A stretch of DNA of 44,085 nt from Methylococcaceae bacterium (GTDB taxonomy: Bacteria; Pseudomonadota; Gammaproteobacteria; Methylococcales; Methylomonadaceae): NCBI GenBank assembly GCA_030626845.1, contig DAOUTG010000014.1:1-44085 (forward strand), written 5' to 3'. A program made the translations under genes and the position numbers. This document shows positions 18,091 to 27,140 of the stretch, piece after piece (within the stretch, counting starts at the first letter, position 1; every line of letters begins with the position of its first letter). The notes beneath the pieces are model-generated. The model saw only the letters and a list, made by a program, of their open reading frames with translations. It ran no database searches and was not told the origin of the DNA.

Positions 18091-19482
18091 ATGGTTAATA
18101 ATAAAATTGCCGCATCAATTACAGAATTAGATTTATCTAAAGATTATATTTTACTTGTTGATAGTATGAGCCAGCAGCTTGGTGAGAAAGGGATTGCAAC
18201 GGGGATTTCTTTAGGGGAAACAGCCCCCGATTTTTGTTTAAAAAACCATCAAGGAGAGGATGTCTATTTAAACGAAATTTTGCAAACTGCCCCTGTTATT
18301 TTATCTTTTTATCGGGGTGATTGGTGTCCTATTTGTCAAATTGAGTTGAAAGCACAACAAGAAGCTTTAGAAGAAATAACCGCTATGGGAGGACGTTTAT
18401 TAGCTATTGCGCCACAAACTTCTGAAAAAGCCCTTCGATTGTATCAAGACATGGGCTTAGATTTTGAGTTATTAAGTGATCCAGAACAAAAAGTGATCAA
18501 AAACTATCAATTGCAATTTGAAGTGCCTGAAAGTTTACGGCAATTTCATAGAAATTTAATAAAGAAAGATGATATTAATGGCTCATGGGATTTACCTGTT
18601 CCTGCAACTTTTGTGTTAGACCAGCAAGGTGTTGTTTGTGGGCGATATGTTTCTGCTGATTTTTTGACTCGCATGGAACCTATTGAAATAATTGGAACTT
18701 TAGAGCGGTTATTAGGAAAAGATGAAGCACTTTCGGCTTATTTACATAGCAAAAATGAAATATTGCGTAATACATTAAAAGAATTAACTCAAACGCAAGC
18801 GCAATTGCTACAAAAAGAAAAGAAAGCGGTTATTGGTGATTTAACCTCAGGTTTAGTTCATGAAATTAAAAACTTATTAAATCCTATTAGCTTTCTTGAT
18901 TTAATGATGAATGATCTTTCTGTTAAACATCAGCAATATGCAGAATATATTTATGATAGTCGCACGCGTATTTTAGAACTTATTGATGAAGTTAGATTAT
19001 TGTCAAAGGAGGAAGAAGTTCATTACAAAACAAGTTCTTACTCATTAAGTTTATTGATAAAAGAAGTTGTTAATTTATCACTTTTAGATGAAGATGTTAA
19101 AAATCAAACGATTTATTTTGAATTAAATTATCAAGGTAACGTACAGATTGATAAAAATAAAATTATTCAGGTATTACTGAATTTAATTCGTAACGCGGCT
19201 CACGCACTTACTAATATGCCTGAAAAAGGGATAATCACTATTAAAACACAAGAGGAAAATGGTTTTGTGACAATTTCTATTATTGATAATGGTATTGGAA
19301 TGGGGAAAGAGGTATTAGATAAAATTTGGCAACCTTTTTTTACCACTAAAGGTGATAACGGTACAGGATTAGGATTGGATATTTGCCGTAACATTATTGA
19401 GAATCATGGGGGGGAAATTGGCTGTGAAAGCCAAATAAATAAAGAAACTCGGTTTTATTTTTCTTTGGGTAAGGGCGAATAA
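18091..19482 (+). CDS. Peroxiredoxin-like domain fused to a histidine kinase
   Basis: 463-aa predicted cytoplasmic protein. Residues about 40-205 form an AhpC/TSA-type thioredoxin fold of the PRX-like group (FYRGDWCPICQIEL; Cys79 and Cys82, VPATFVLD with the likely cis-Pro), with another Cys at 183. A coiled-coil linker follows (about 215-245). Residues 246-310 hold the phospho-acceptor box with His257 (GLVHEIKNLLNPI). Residues 320-460 form the kinase ATPase domain: N-box NLIRNAAHAL, DNGIGM, FFTTK, GTGLGL. No membrane segment and no adjacent response regulator. The redox state of CPIC probably controls kinase activity (inference). A decayed paralogue lies at 25.9-26.6 kb. Confidence 0.88.
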   Translation: MVNNKIAASITELDLSKDYILLVDSMSQQLGEKGIATGISLGETAPDFCLKNHQGEDVYLNEILQTAPVILSFYRGDWCPICQIELKAQQEALEEITAMGGRLLAIAPQTSEKALRLYQDMGLDFELLSDPEQKVIKNYQLQFEVPESLRQFHRNLIKKDDINGSWDLPVPATFVLDQQGVVCGRYVSADFLTRMEPIEIIGTLERLLGKDEALSAYLHSKNEILRNTLKELTQTQAQLLQKEKKAVIGDLTSGLVHEIKNLLNPISFLDLMMNDLSVKHQQYAEYIYDSRTRILELIDEVRLLSKEEEVHYKTSSYSLSLLIKEVVNLSLLDEDVKNQTIYFELNYQGNVQIDKNKIIQVLLNLIRNAAHALTNMPEKGIITIKTQEENGFVTISIIDNGIGMGKEVLDKIWQPFFTTKGDNGTGLGLDICRNIIENHGGEIGCESQINKETRFYFSLGKGE

Positions 19483-19531
19483 TGCACTTCTTCCCATTGA
19501 AATGCTATACAAGATAGCTCATGCGATTTAA

Positions 19532-21611
19532 AAGCAAGAAAGACAAGGAACGTTTATAAGAAGACTTGATGTTTTATTAGAACCCACTAAAGAACAAGTG
19601 CTTAAAACGAAGCAATTTTTAGATGAAAAGGGAATTGAGGGGCAAAGCCGTTTAAAAAAAGATTCTGGTTATGTTTTTTTTAATACTTCACGATTCACTT
19701 TTAAAAGCTTACTTGATGAACCCAGCAAGATTAAAGAAAACTTTGAAGTTTATCTAAATGGTTATAGTGAGAATGTTCAAGAAATTATTAGTAAATTTAA
19801 GCTAAGAAACCAGCTTGAAACAATGGATGAAGCCAATATTTTATACGGAATAGTCGATAAATTTTGTTCTAAAGATATAAATCTAAGCCCTAAACCTGTT
19901 TTAAACCGCGAGGGCGATGTGGTGATGGCAAATTTAACTAATTTAGGAATGGGTTATGTTTTTGAAGAATTAATCAGGCGATTCAACGAAGAAAACAACG
20001 AAGAAGCAGGGGAACATTTCACCCCTAGAGAAGTTATTCAGTTAATGACTCACATGGTTTTCTTACCTGTTAAAGACAGTATTCAAGAGGGAACTCACCT
20101 TGTTTATGACCCTGCTTGTGGTTCAGGTGGAATGTTGACCGAAGCCGAGTATTTTATTCATGACTTAGAGGGTGAAATTCGGTCTAAAGCAATCTGTGGT
20201 TTGTATGGGCAGGAATTACAAGCAGAAACTTATGCTATTTGTAAGGCAGATATGATGCTTAAAGAAGATCATCCTGAACCTGATAATATCGCCTTTGGTT
20301 TTACTTTACAGATTGATAAGCATTCACCATTAAAATTTGATTTTATGCTTTCTAATCCGCCTTATGGTAAATCGTGGAAGTCGGACTATGACACTATTGT
20401 GGGCGAAAAAAAGGAAATTATAGACCCTCGTTTTACTGTGGAAGTGCCTAGAAGTAGTGACGGTCAATTACTATTTTTAGTTAATATGCTTTCTAAAATG
20501 AAACATGACACCAAACAAGGAAGCCGTATTGCAACCGTTCATAATGGTTCAGGTTTGTTTACTGGAGATGCGGGAAGCGGTGAAAGTAATATTAGGCAAT
20601 GGATTATTGAAAATGATTGGCTAGAGGCTATTGTCCAACTGCCTAAAAATCTGTTTTATAACACGGGTATCACTACTTATATTTGGGTATTAAGTAACCG
20701 TAAAGCAGAACATCGTAAAGGTAAAATTCAGCTTATTGATGCCAGTCAGCAGTTTGAAAAAAATGCGAAAGAGTTTAGGAAATAAAAATTGCCAGTTTTC
20801 ACCTGAACATATCAAAAATATTACTGATACTTACCTTGATTTTATAGAAAATGAAGATGCTAAGATTTTTGATAATGCGGATTTTGGTTTTAATAAAATC
20901 ATTGTAGATAGACCTTTAAGGCTTTCAGCTAAAATTACTGATGAAGCGATTGAAAGTTTACGATTTATCGACAAGCTAAGGGATTTGATGAGCTATTTTT
21001 ATGCGAAGCATCCGCAAGCGGTTTATGAAGATTTAGAAAGTTTAAAAAATCCGTTTGAAGCTTATGTGAAATTGGAAGAAATAAAAGTGAGTCCAGCGGA
21101 TAAAAAGAAATTTTTTAATGTTGAAACTTGGAAACATCAACTTGAAGTCATGGCGATTGCTAAAAAGTTACAAGCTAAGGTTGATAAAGAATTTAACGAT
21201 TTTAATGCTTTTAAAAAGGCAATTGATAAGGCTTTAAAAGATTTAGGTTTAAAGTTTGATAATGCTGATAAAAAGGTTTTCTTGTCTGCGGTAAGTTGGA
21301 AAGATGAGCAAGCTAAGGAAGTGATTAAAAAGAAGACCGCAAAGGGAGTTGAATTTGAAGCGGATAGTGATTTAAGGGACTCTGAAAGTGTGCCGTTAAA
21401 AGAGGATATTCAGGTTTATTTTGATAGGGAAGTATTGCCGTTTGTAGCGGATGCTTGGATTGACCATAGTAAAACGGTTAAGGGTTATGAGATTAATTTT
21501 AATCGTCATTTTTATAAACCTAAGCAATTAAGGACTCTTGATACCATTAGGGCGGATATTTTGGCTTTGGAAGATGAAACCGATGGTGTGCTTAACTCTA
21601 TTATTCACTAA
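19532..21611 (+). pseudogene. hsdM: Type I restriction-modification DNA methyltransferase subunit HsdM, 5'-truncated and frameshifted
   Basis: Adenine methyltransferase subunit of a type I R-M system. Open reading starts after a stop at 19529 and picks up the family in mid-domain (RRLDVLLEPTKEQVL), so roughly the first 50 residues, including the normal start, are missing. A GTG at 19598 is the only early in-frame start. The SAM motif DPACGSGGML and catalytic NPPYG are intact. At 20757-20763 seven As cause a shift after EFRK. With six As the reading continues as FEKMRKSLGNKNCQFSPE into the C-terminal part (ending in a D-rich HsdM tail at 21611). Could be a real pseudogene, slippage-controlled, or a base-call error. 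Confidence 0.85.
20757..20763 (+). other. hsdM: A7 tract at the hsdM frameshift
   Basis: Seven consecutive As between TTTG and TGCG put the downstream part of hsdM out of frame by +1; six As would restore FEKMRKSLG. Homopolymer indel, slippage or sequencing error are all possible. Confidence 0.8.
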
Positions 21612-21620
21612 GGACAGTTT

Positions 21621-22880
21621 ATGAAAACATACGAGAAATATAAAAATTCAGGGGTTGAATGGATAGGGGATATTCCTGAGAATTGGGAAGTTAGAAGGCT
21701 TAAATATATTGCAAAAATATATACAGGTACTACTCCAAAATCTAGTAACCCTAAATTTTATAAAGAAGAAATTAATTGGTTTACACCTTCTGATTTAAAG
21801 GTAAAGAATCTAAAATCCTCAAACAGGAAAATATCTAATTTAGCTATTAATCTTAGAGAATGTAAGTTGTTTAATGAAAATAGTGTCTTATTAGTTTCTA
21901 TAGGTGGAACTTTAGGGAAGGTATCTTACTCATTGAATAAATTTTGTTGTAATCAACAAATAAACGTGATTGGTGATTTTAGAGTTTGTGATTATAAATT
22001 TGTTTTTTATTATATTAGTATTTTTCCAGATGTATTAAACAATTTAGCTATTGTAATTACATTACCAATTTTAAACCAAAGCAGATTAAAAGATTTTTTT
22101 ATACCATTTGTACCACTTCAGGAACAACAAAAAATAGCTTCTTTCCTTGATGATAAAAGCCAAAAAATAGAGCAGTTTATAAAAAATAAACAAAGGCTTA
22201 TTGAATTACTGGAAGAGGAAAAGAAAACCCTAATTACTCAGGCGGTGACAAAAGGGATTAACCCTGATGTGAATTATAAAAATTCAGGAGTTGAGTGGAT
22301 AGGCGATATTCCTGAATATTGGGAGATTAGGAAGTTAAAATTTTGTGTAGACTTAGTAAATAATCAAAAGACTATAAATAATAGAAAATATATAGGCTTA
22401 GAAAATATAGAAAGTTGGACAGGTAAAATTATAAATTTAGATATTAATATAGAAGTTGAAGGAGTAAGCAAAAACTTTAAAAAAGGGAATGTTTTATTTT
22501 CTAAATTAAGACCTTATTTAGCAAAGGCTTTTATTGCTGATTTTTCAGGAATTTGTACAAGTGAGTTATTAGTTTTTAAAGCTAAGTTATTCAATAAATA
22601 TTTTTTATTAAATTTATTTCTAACAAGTAAGTTTATAAGTTTAATTGATAGCTCTACTTATGGTTCAAAAATGCCAAGAGCTAATTGGAATTTTATAGGA
22701 AATATATTAGTTTCAATTCCACCGCTTAATGAACAAAAACAAATCGTCAATTACATCGAAGAAAAAAGTCAACAGATAGACGAATTAAAAGCCAAATATC
22801 AACAAGAAATAGACCTGATAAACGAGTACAAAGAACGTCTGTGTTATGATGCCGTGACAGGAAAGATAAAAATACCGTAG
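21621..22880 (+). CDS. hsdS: Type I restriction-modification specificity subunit HsdS
   Basis: 419-aa DNA-recognition subunit. Two target-recognition domains (about 15-150 and 215-350) each begin with a near-identical segment: SGVEWIGDIPENWEVRRLK and SGVEWIGDIPEYWEIRKLK. Each is followed by a conserved helical spacer: QQKIASFLDDKSQKIEQFI and KQIVNYIEEKSQQIDELKA. This two-TRD circular layout predicts a split asymmetric target. The first spacer carries LIELLEEEKKTLITQAVTKG. The gene lies 9 bp after hsdM. Its stop codon TAG sits inside the left arm of an inverted-repeat element, so the original C-terminus may have been a little longer. No internal frameshift. Confidence 0.93.
   Translation: MKTYEKYKNSGVEWIGDIPENWEVRRLKYIAKIYTGTTPKSSNPKFYKEEINWFTPSDLKVKNLKSSNRKISNLAINLRECKLFNENSVLLVSIGGTLGKVSYSLNKFCCNQQINVIGDFRVCDYKFVFYYISIFPDVLNNLAIVITLPILNQSRLKDFFIPFVPLQEQQKIASFLDDKSQKIEQFIKNKQRLIELLEEEKKTLITQAVTKGINPDVNYKNSGVEWIGDIPEYWEIRKLKFCVDLVNNQKTINNRKYIGLENIESWTGKIINLDINIEVEGVSKNFKKGNVLFSKLRPYLAKAFIADFSGICTSELLVFKAKLFNKYFLLNLFLTSKFISLIDSSTYGSKMPRANWNFIGNILVSIPPLNEQKQIVNYIEEKSQQIDELKAKYQQEIDLINEYKERLCYDAVTGKIKIP
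21639..21690 (+). repeat. hsdS: hsdS internal repeat, copy 1
   Basis: Encodes YKNSGVEWIGDIPENW at the start of the first recognition domain and is highly similar to copy 2, 636 bp downstream. Such repeats in hsdS allow recombination that swaps or removes recognition domains. Confidence 0.8.
22275..22326 (+). repeat. hsdS: hsdS internal repeat, copy 2
   Basis: Encodes YKNSGVEWIGDIPEYW at the start of the second recognition domain; only a few bases differ from copy 1. Confidence 0.8.
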
Positions 22881-22947
22881 GTGCAGATTTATCTGCATCC
22901 GAATGATATTTTTTGGTTATTAAAAATGCAGATAAATCTGCACCTAC
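22877..22947. mobile_element. 71-bp palindromic MITE/REP-like element between hsdS and hsdR
   Basis: Perfect 22-bp terminal inverted repeats (22877-22898 and 22926-22947, beginning GTAGGTGCAGATTTATCTGC) enclose a 27-bp centre. Each arm contains its own small palindrome, GCAGAT-TT-ATCTGC. Flanks are AAAAATACC on the left and AAAAATCAC on the right (7 of 9 identical), compatible with an imperfect target duplication. The left arm supplies the TAG stop of hsdS, and the right arm ends 10 bp before the hsdR ATG. It carries no gene and probably moved in trans. Confidence 0.75.
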
Positions 22948-22957
22948 AAAAATCACT

Positions 22958-25857
22958 ATGCCAACAAAAACCAATGAAGAAAGCTTTGAAGCTTTAATCG
23001 AAAAAAGCTTAATACAAGAATCAGGCTACTTTCAAGGTGAGTCACAAGACTACAATAAAGATTATTGCCTTGATACTTTGCAACTTTTCAACTTCTTAGA
23101 AGAAACCCAAGCCGACACTTTAGCCGAATATAAAAAGAAACGAGGCGAAAATTACAAAGAGTTACTTTGTAAACGAATTTATCAACAAATTCAACAAAAG
23201 GGCATTGTAGAGCTACTAAGAAAAGGCATTAGTGACCAAGAGTTAAAATTTCAATTACTCTATAAACAACCCACCTCAGATAAAAATCCGCAAAGTATCA
23301 GCCGTTATCAACAAAATCGTTACTCAGTCACAAGACAACTCTATTACAGCGATAAAAACCGCAATTCCTTAGATATGGTGATTTTTATAAACGGTTTACC
23401 GCTTATCACTTTTGAGTTAAAAAACCACTGGACTAATCAAACCGTTGAAGAGGCTAAAAAACAGTATAAAAAAGACCGTGACCCTAAAGAGCCGCTCTTT
23501 CAACTTGCTCGCTGTTTAGTACATTTTGCGGTTGATACTAACGAAGTTTATATGACGACCTATTTAAACGGACAGAAAACCGTTTTTTTACCGTTTAATA
23601 AGGGACACGCTAACGGCAAAGGCAACCCTTTAAATCCTGATGGGATTAAAACGGATTACTTGTGGAAGTCGATTTTAACTAAAACTTCATTGAGTAACAT
23701 CATAGAAAATTATGCTCAATTCTTAAAAAAAGAAAAAAAGCTTATTTTTCCTAGATACCATCAATTGAATGCAGTTATAAAAATACTCGCCCATGCTAAA
23801 GCAAACGGTACAGGGCAAAAATATTTAATTCAGCATTCCGCAGGTTCAGGGAAAAGTAACTCTTTAACTTGGCTTGCTCATCAATTGGTAGAACTACATT
23901 CTAGCGATGATAAAGTGATCTTTAATTCCGTTATTGTTGTTACAGACCGTAGGGTTTTAGATAAACAAATAAGGGATAACATTAAGCAATTTGCTCAAGT
24001 TAATAATGTAGTTGAAGCAATTACACAAGGTAGCCAGCAGTTAAAAAGTGCTTTGGAAAATGGTAAAAAAATTATTATTACTACTATTCAAAAATTTCCC
24101 TTTGTAGTGGAGGAAATAGCCGAATTAAAAGGCAGTCGTTTTGCCATTATTATTGATGAAGCTCATTCTAGCCAAACAGGGGAGACAGCAGGAAAAATGA
24201 ATACGACCTTATCAAGTGAATTTGATAGCGAAGATGAGGTCATTAAGGCGATGGAGTCTAAAAAGTTACCTAAAAATATTAGTTATTTTGCTTTTACTGC
24301 GACCCCTAAAAATAAAACTTTAGAGCTGTTTGGGACTAAAACTAGTGAGGGAAAAAGAGAGCCATTTCATTTATATTCTATGAAACAAGCCATTCAAGAA
24401 GAATTTATTTTAGATGTTTTGAAAAATTACACCACCTATAAAAGTTATTATAAATTATTACAAACAGCAGAAAATAACCCTGTTTTTGATACCTCAAAAG
24501 CTAAGAAAAAAATTAAAGCTTATGTTGAGGGACATGAATTCACTATTGCTAAAAAAACGGCGGTGATGGTGGATGATTTTATGACCAAAACTAAAGACAT
24601 AAACGGCAAAGCTAAAGCAATGGTGGTTACCAGTAGCATTATTAATGCAATTAAGTACAAGCAAGCTTTTGATGAATATTTAAAAAAAATTCATTCGCCT
24701 TATAAATCCATTATCGCCTTTTCAGGGAAAAAAGAATTTAAAGGGGATGGTTACACCGAAACAGGAATAAACGGTTTTGATAGCGGTAAAATTCCTGAAA
24801 AACTCAAAGAAACAGAATACCGTTTTTTAATCGTGGCAGAAAAATTTCAAACGGGGTTTGATGAGCCATTATTGCACTCAATGTATGTTGATAAACCTTT
24901 AAAGGGTGTTCAAGCGGTGCAAACTTTATCAAGACTAAATAGAGCTTATAAACCCTATAAAAGTGATACTTTTGTTTTAGATTTTGTGAATACGACCAAA
25001 GAGATAAAAGAAGCTTTTGACCCTTATTATGAATGTATTTTATTAAGCGAAGATACCGACCCAAATAAATTAAATGACTTAGAAGAGGCATTGGCAGATT
25101 TTCAAGTTTACGAAAAGCAAGAAGCTCAAGATTTCACCGCAAATTATTTTGCAAAGAAAGATAGGGAAGAACTAGAAAAAATATTGATAGTCATGTGGCT
25201 CTTTTTAATGAGCTAGAAACTGATGAGCAAGTGGGCTTTAAAGTTAAAGCTAGTTCATTTGTAAAAACCTATGCTTTTTTAGCTTTGATTATTCCATTTA
25301 ATAAAAAATATTGGGAAGAATTGTATTGGTTCTTAAAATTCCTAATTCCTAAATTAAAACTAAAAGTCAACAATGAAAGTATAGAGGGCTTACTTGATAG
25401 CATTGATTTAGATAGCTATACCCAACACAGACAGGCTTTAAATCAAGATATTATCCTAGATAATGGAGTTACAGAAATAGACCCCATTACTCCGCAGATG
25501 AGAGGTTCTAAAGCCGAACCTGAAAAAGAATTTTTGCAAGAAATTATCGCTGAATTTAATAAAAAATGGGGCGAAACTGAGTTTGGTAAAAATGACCTTG
25601 TTACCAAGATATTATTTGAAGACTTAACCAGTAAAATTGCGATAAATGAAGAATATATCAGGGCAACAAAGTTTTCAGATGTACAAAATTCTAAAATTAC
25701 CTTTGATAAAATGATGGAAGATAAAATACAAGGTTTAGTCTTTGATTACACGGATTTATATAAGGAATTTGAGGAAAATAAGGCTTTTAAAAACGATATT
25801 TTAGGGATGATGTTTAAGGTTGTTATGGATAAGCAGAATATTGGGATAAGGGTTTAA
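22958..25857 (+). pseudogene. hsdR: Type I restriction endonuclease subunit HsdR, frameshifted near the C-terminal quarter
   Basis: Motor and nuclease subunit. ATG 22958 (MPTKTNEESFEALIEKSL) is the natural start; longer reading runs into the palindromic element. The nuclease core has SLDMVIFINGLPLITFELKN (D...E-x-K). The translocase has Walker A AGSGKS, DEAHSSQTGE and FTATPKNK. At 25176-25181 there are six As. With seven, the frame would continue as EKNIDSHVALFNELETDEQVG into the remaining 220 residues, which end at 25857. As written, the first frame stops at 25216, leaving a protein of 752 residues without the C-terminal HsdM/S-contact region. Probably inactive unless the A-tract slips or is misread. 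Confidence 0.87.
25176..25181 (+). other. hsdR: A6 tract at the hsdR frameshift
   Basis: Six As after CTAG place the following sequence out of frame; seven would rejoin the two hsdR parts without loss. This is the opposite one-base error to the A7 in hsdM. Confidence 0.8.
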
Positions 25858-25864
25858 CACTTTA

Positions 25865-25921
25865 ATTAACCTGAGTTCGGGATAAGCTATCCCATAACAG
25901 ATAATAAATTTATAGGTTAAT
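25865..25921. repeat. Nested inverted repeats at the right end of the R-M cassette
   Basis: An outer pair, ATTAACCT (25865-25872) and AGGTTAAT (25914-25921), encloses an inner hairpin GGGATA-AGC-TATCCC (25879-25893). It lies right after the hsdR stop and could act as a weak terminator or mark the cassette edge. No matching sequence was found at the left edge. Confidence 0.35.
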
Positions 25922-25926
25922 ATTTT

Positions 25927-26596
25927 TTAGTTGCAAATACGTTGGTAACATTTGAAGATATACTTGTAATTTAATTCGTTGATTCTTGAAAAATCATCTA
26001 CCATTAGATCAAAAAAGCTAATAGGGTTTAACAGATTTTTAATTTCATGTACCAAACCTGCAGTTAAATCTCCAATAACAGCCTTCTTTTCTTTACGTAA
26101 TAACTGTTCTTGCGTTCGAGTTAATTCTTTTAATGTACTCCGTAAAATTTCATTTTTACTGTGTAAATAAGAAGCAAGTGCCTGATCTTTACCCAATAAT
26201 CTTTCCAAAGTTCCAATAATTTCAATAGGTTCAATTCTAGTTAAAAAGTCAGATGAAACATGTCGCCCACATATTATTCCTTGTTGATCCAATACAAATG
26301 TAGCAGGCACGGGTAAATTCCATGAACCATTAATATTATCTTGTTGCGCTTTCAATTTGACAAACAGGACACCAATCGCCTCGATAAAAAGATAAGACAA
26401 CATGTAATACTTTATTTAAATAAATATCATCGCCATTATAATTTTTCAAACAAAAATCAGGGGCTTGATTTCCTAAAGAAATTCCTGTTGCAATCTTATC
26501 TTCACTAAGTTGCTGACTCATGCTGTCAATGAGTAAGGTGTATTCTTTAGATAAATCTAATTCAATAATTGTGTTGTAGTTTAATACCTAGATAAA
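25927..26596 (-). pseudogene. Decayed inverted paralogue of the peroxiredoxin-histidine kinase gene
   Basis: On the minus strand this matches the gene at 18091-19482 in order: LDLSK.YTLLIDSMSQQL, GISLGNQAPDFCLKNYNGDD, FYRGDWCPVCQIE, then NGSWNLPVPATFVLDQQG, RLLGKDQALASYLHSKNEIL and LVHEIKNLLNPISFFDLM. Damage: no ATG at the expected start and an in-frame TAG there; a 5-bp loss after CQIE; a 207-bp in-frame deletion of the segment matching residues 91-159, with AAGA at both ends in the intact gene; and loss of the whole kinase ATPase domain at the left end. Many differences are third-position changes, so the copies diverged long ago. Confidence 0.88.
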
Positions 26597-26698
26597 TAAT
26601 GTTTATGTGTTTAGACACATGGAGTATCTAGAAGTAAATATGTAACAGAAAAATTTGCTTGATCGAGACTTTAAAAACAATTATTACTAGATAAATAC

Positions 26699-26726
26699 TT
26701 GACAGATTAACAGAGTTAGATAAACT
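26699..26726 (+). promoter_or_regulatory. Candidate sigma-70 promoter of the ComEA-like gene
   Basis: TTGACA at 26699-26704 is a perfect -35. TAAACT at 26721-26726 (four of six matches) follows with a 16-bp spacer. The start codon is 34 bp downstream. Upstream, ATGTGT-TTAG-ACACAT (26605-26620) is a short palindrome of unknown use. Confidence 0.55.
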
Positions 26727-26759
26727 GTGGGATTCTTTTTAATGCATAGAGATTTTCAC

Positions 26760-27056
26760 ATGAAAAAAGTTTTATTTCTAGTATTTGTTTTTCTTTCAGC
26801 GCAAGTATTAGCAGAACCAGTTAATATTAATACTGCTGATGCTGAAATTATTGCGGAATCTTTGAATGGTATTGGTGTGAAAAAAGCTCAAGCCATTATT
26901 GAATATCGTACTGTTAATGGAGATTTTAAAACTGTAGCATCATTAATGGAAGTTTCTGGAATTGGCGAAAAAACTATTGAAAATAATAAAGATAATATTT
27001 TGTTAATTGATGTGATTGTTCCAAAAAAAGTTGTAACTAAGGTAATAAAAAAATGA
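26760..27056 (+). CDS. Exported ComEA-like helix-hairpin-helix protein
   Basis: 98-aa protein with signal peptide MKKVLFLVFVFLSAQVLAEP and then one ComEA helix-hairpin-helix domain (VNINTADAEIIAESLNGIG, KAQAIIEYRTVNGDFKTV, LMEVSGIGEKTIENNK). Periplasmic ComEA binds incoming DNA in naturally competent bacteria and works with type IV pili, whose pilMNOPQ genes are also in this window. I start at ATG 26760 because the longer form from 26727 would put 11 residues before a clean signal peptide. The Lys-rich tail may help DNA contact. The gene is convergent with aceF. Confidence 0.88.
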   Translation: MKKVLFLVFVFLSAQVLAEPVNINTADAEIIAESLNGIGVKKAQAIIEYRTVNGDFKTVASLMEVSGIGEKTIENNKDNILLIDVIVPKKVVTKVIKK

Positions 27057-27058
27057 AG

Positions 27059-27096
27059 ATAAGCCTGTAAAAATTTTTACGCTTTTACAGACTTAT
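27059..27096. terminator. Terminator between comEA-like gene and aceF
   Basis: ATAAGCCTGTAAAA (27059-27072) pairs with TTTTACAGACTTAT (27083-27096) in a 14-bp stem with one mismatch and a 10-base loop. On the minus strand it is followed within eight bases by TTTTTTTATT, giving a good intrinsic terminator for aceEF. It may also stop the comEA-like transcript. Confidence 0.72.
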
Positions 27097-27140
27097 TCAG
27101 GTAACTTAATCAGATTAAATTAAATTTTAGCTAGTGCAAA

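Noticed and set aside
19483-19531. Short peptide frame (M-L-Y-K-I-A-H-A-I) before hsdM
   Set aside because: Nine codons with no ribosome binding site and no match to the missing HsdM N-terminus; probably junction sequence.
21639-22326. Direct repeats in hsdS as a possible CRISPR or transposon trace
   Set aside because: They encode the conserved start of each target-recognition domain and are explained by the HsdS architecture.
22747-22974. Minus-strand frame across the 71-bp palindrome that reads GADLSA...DKSAPT
   Set aside because: Produced by the inverted-repeat element itself and overlapping hsdS; no ribosome binding site or domain. A common artefact of this repeat type.
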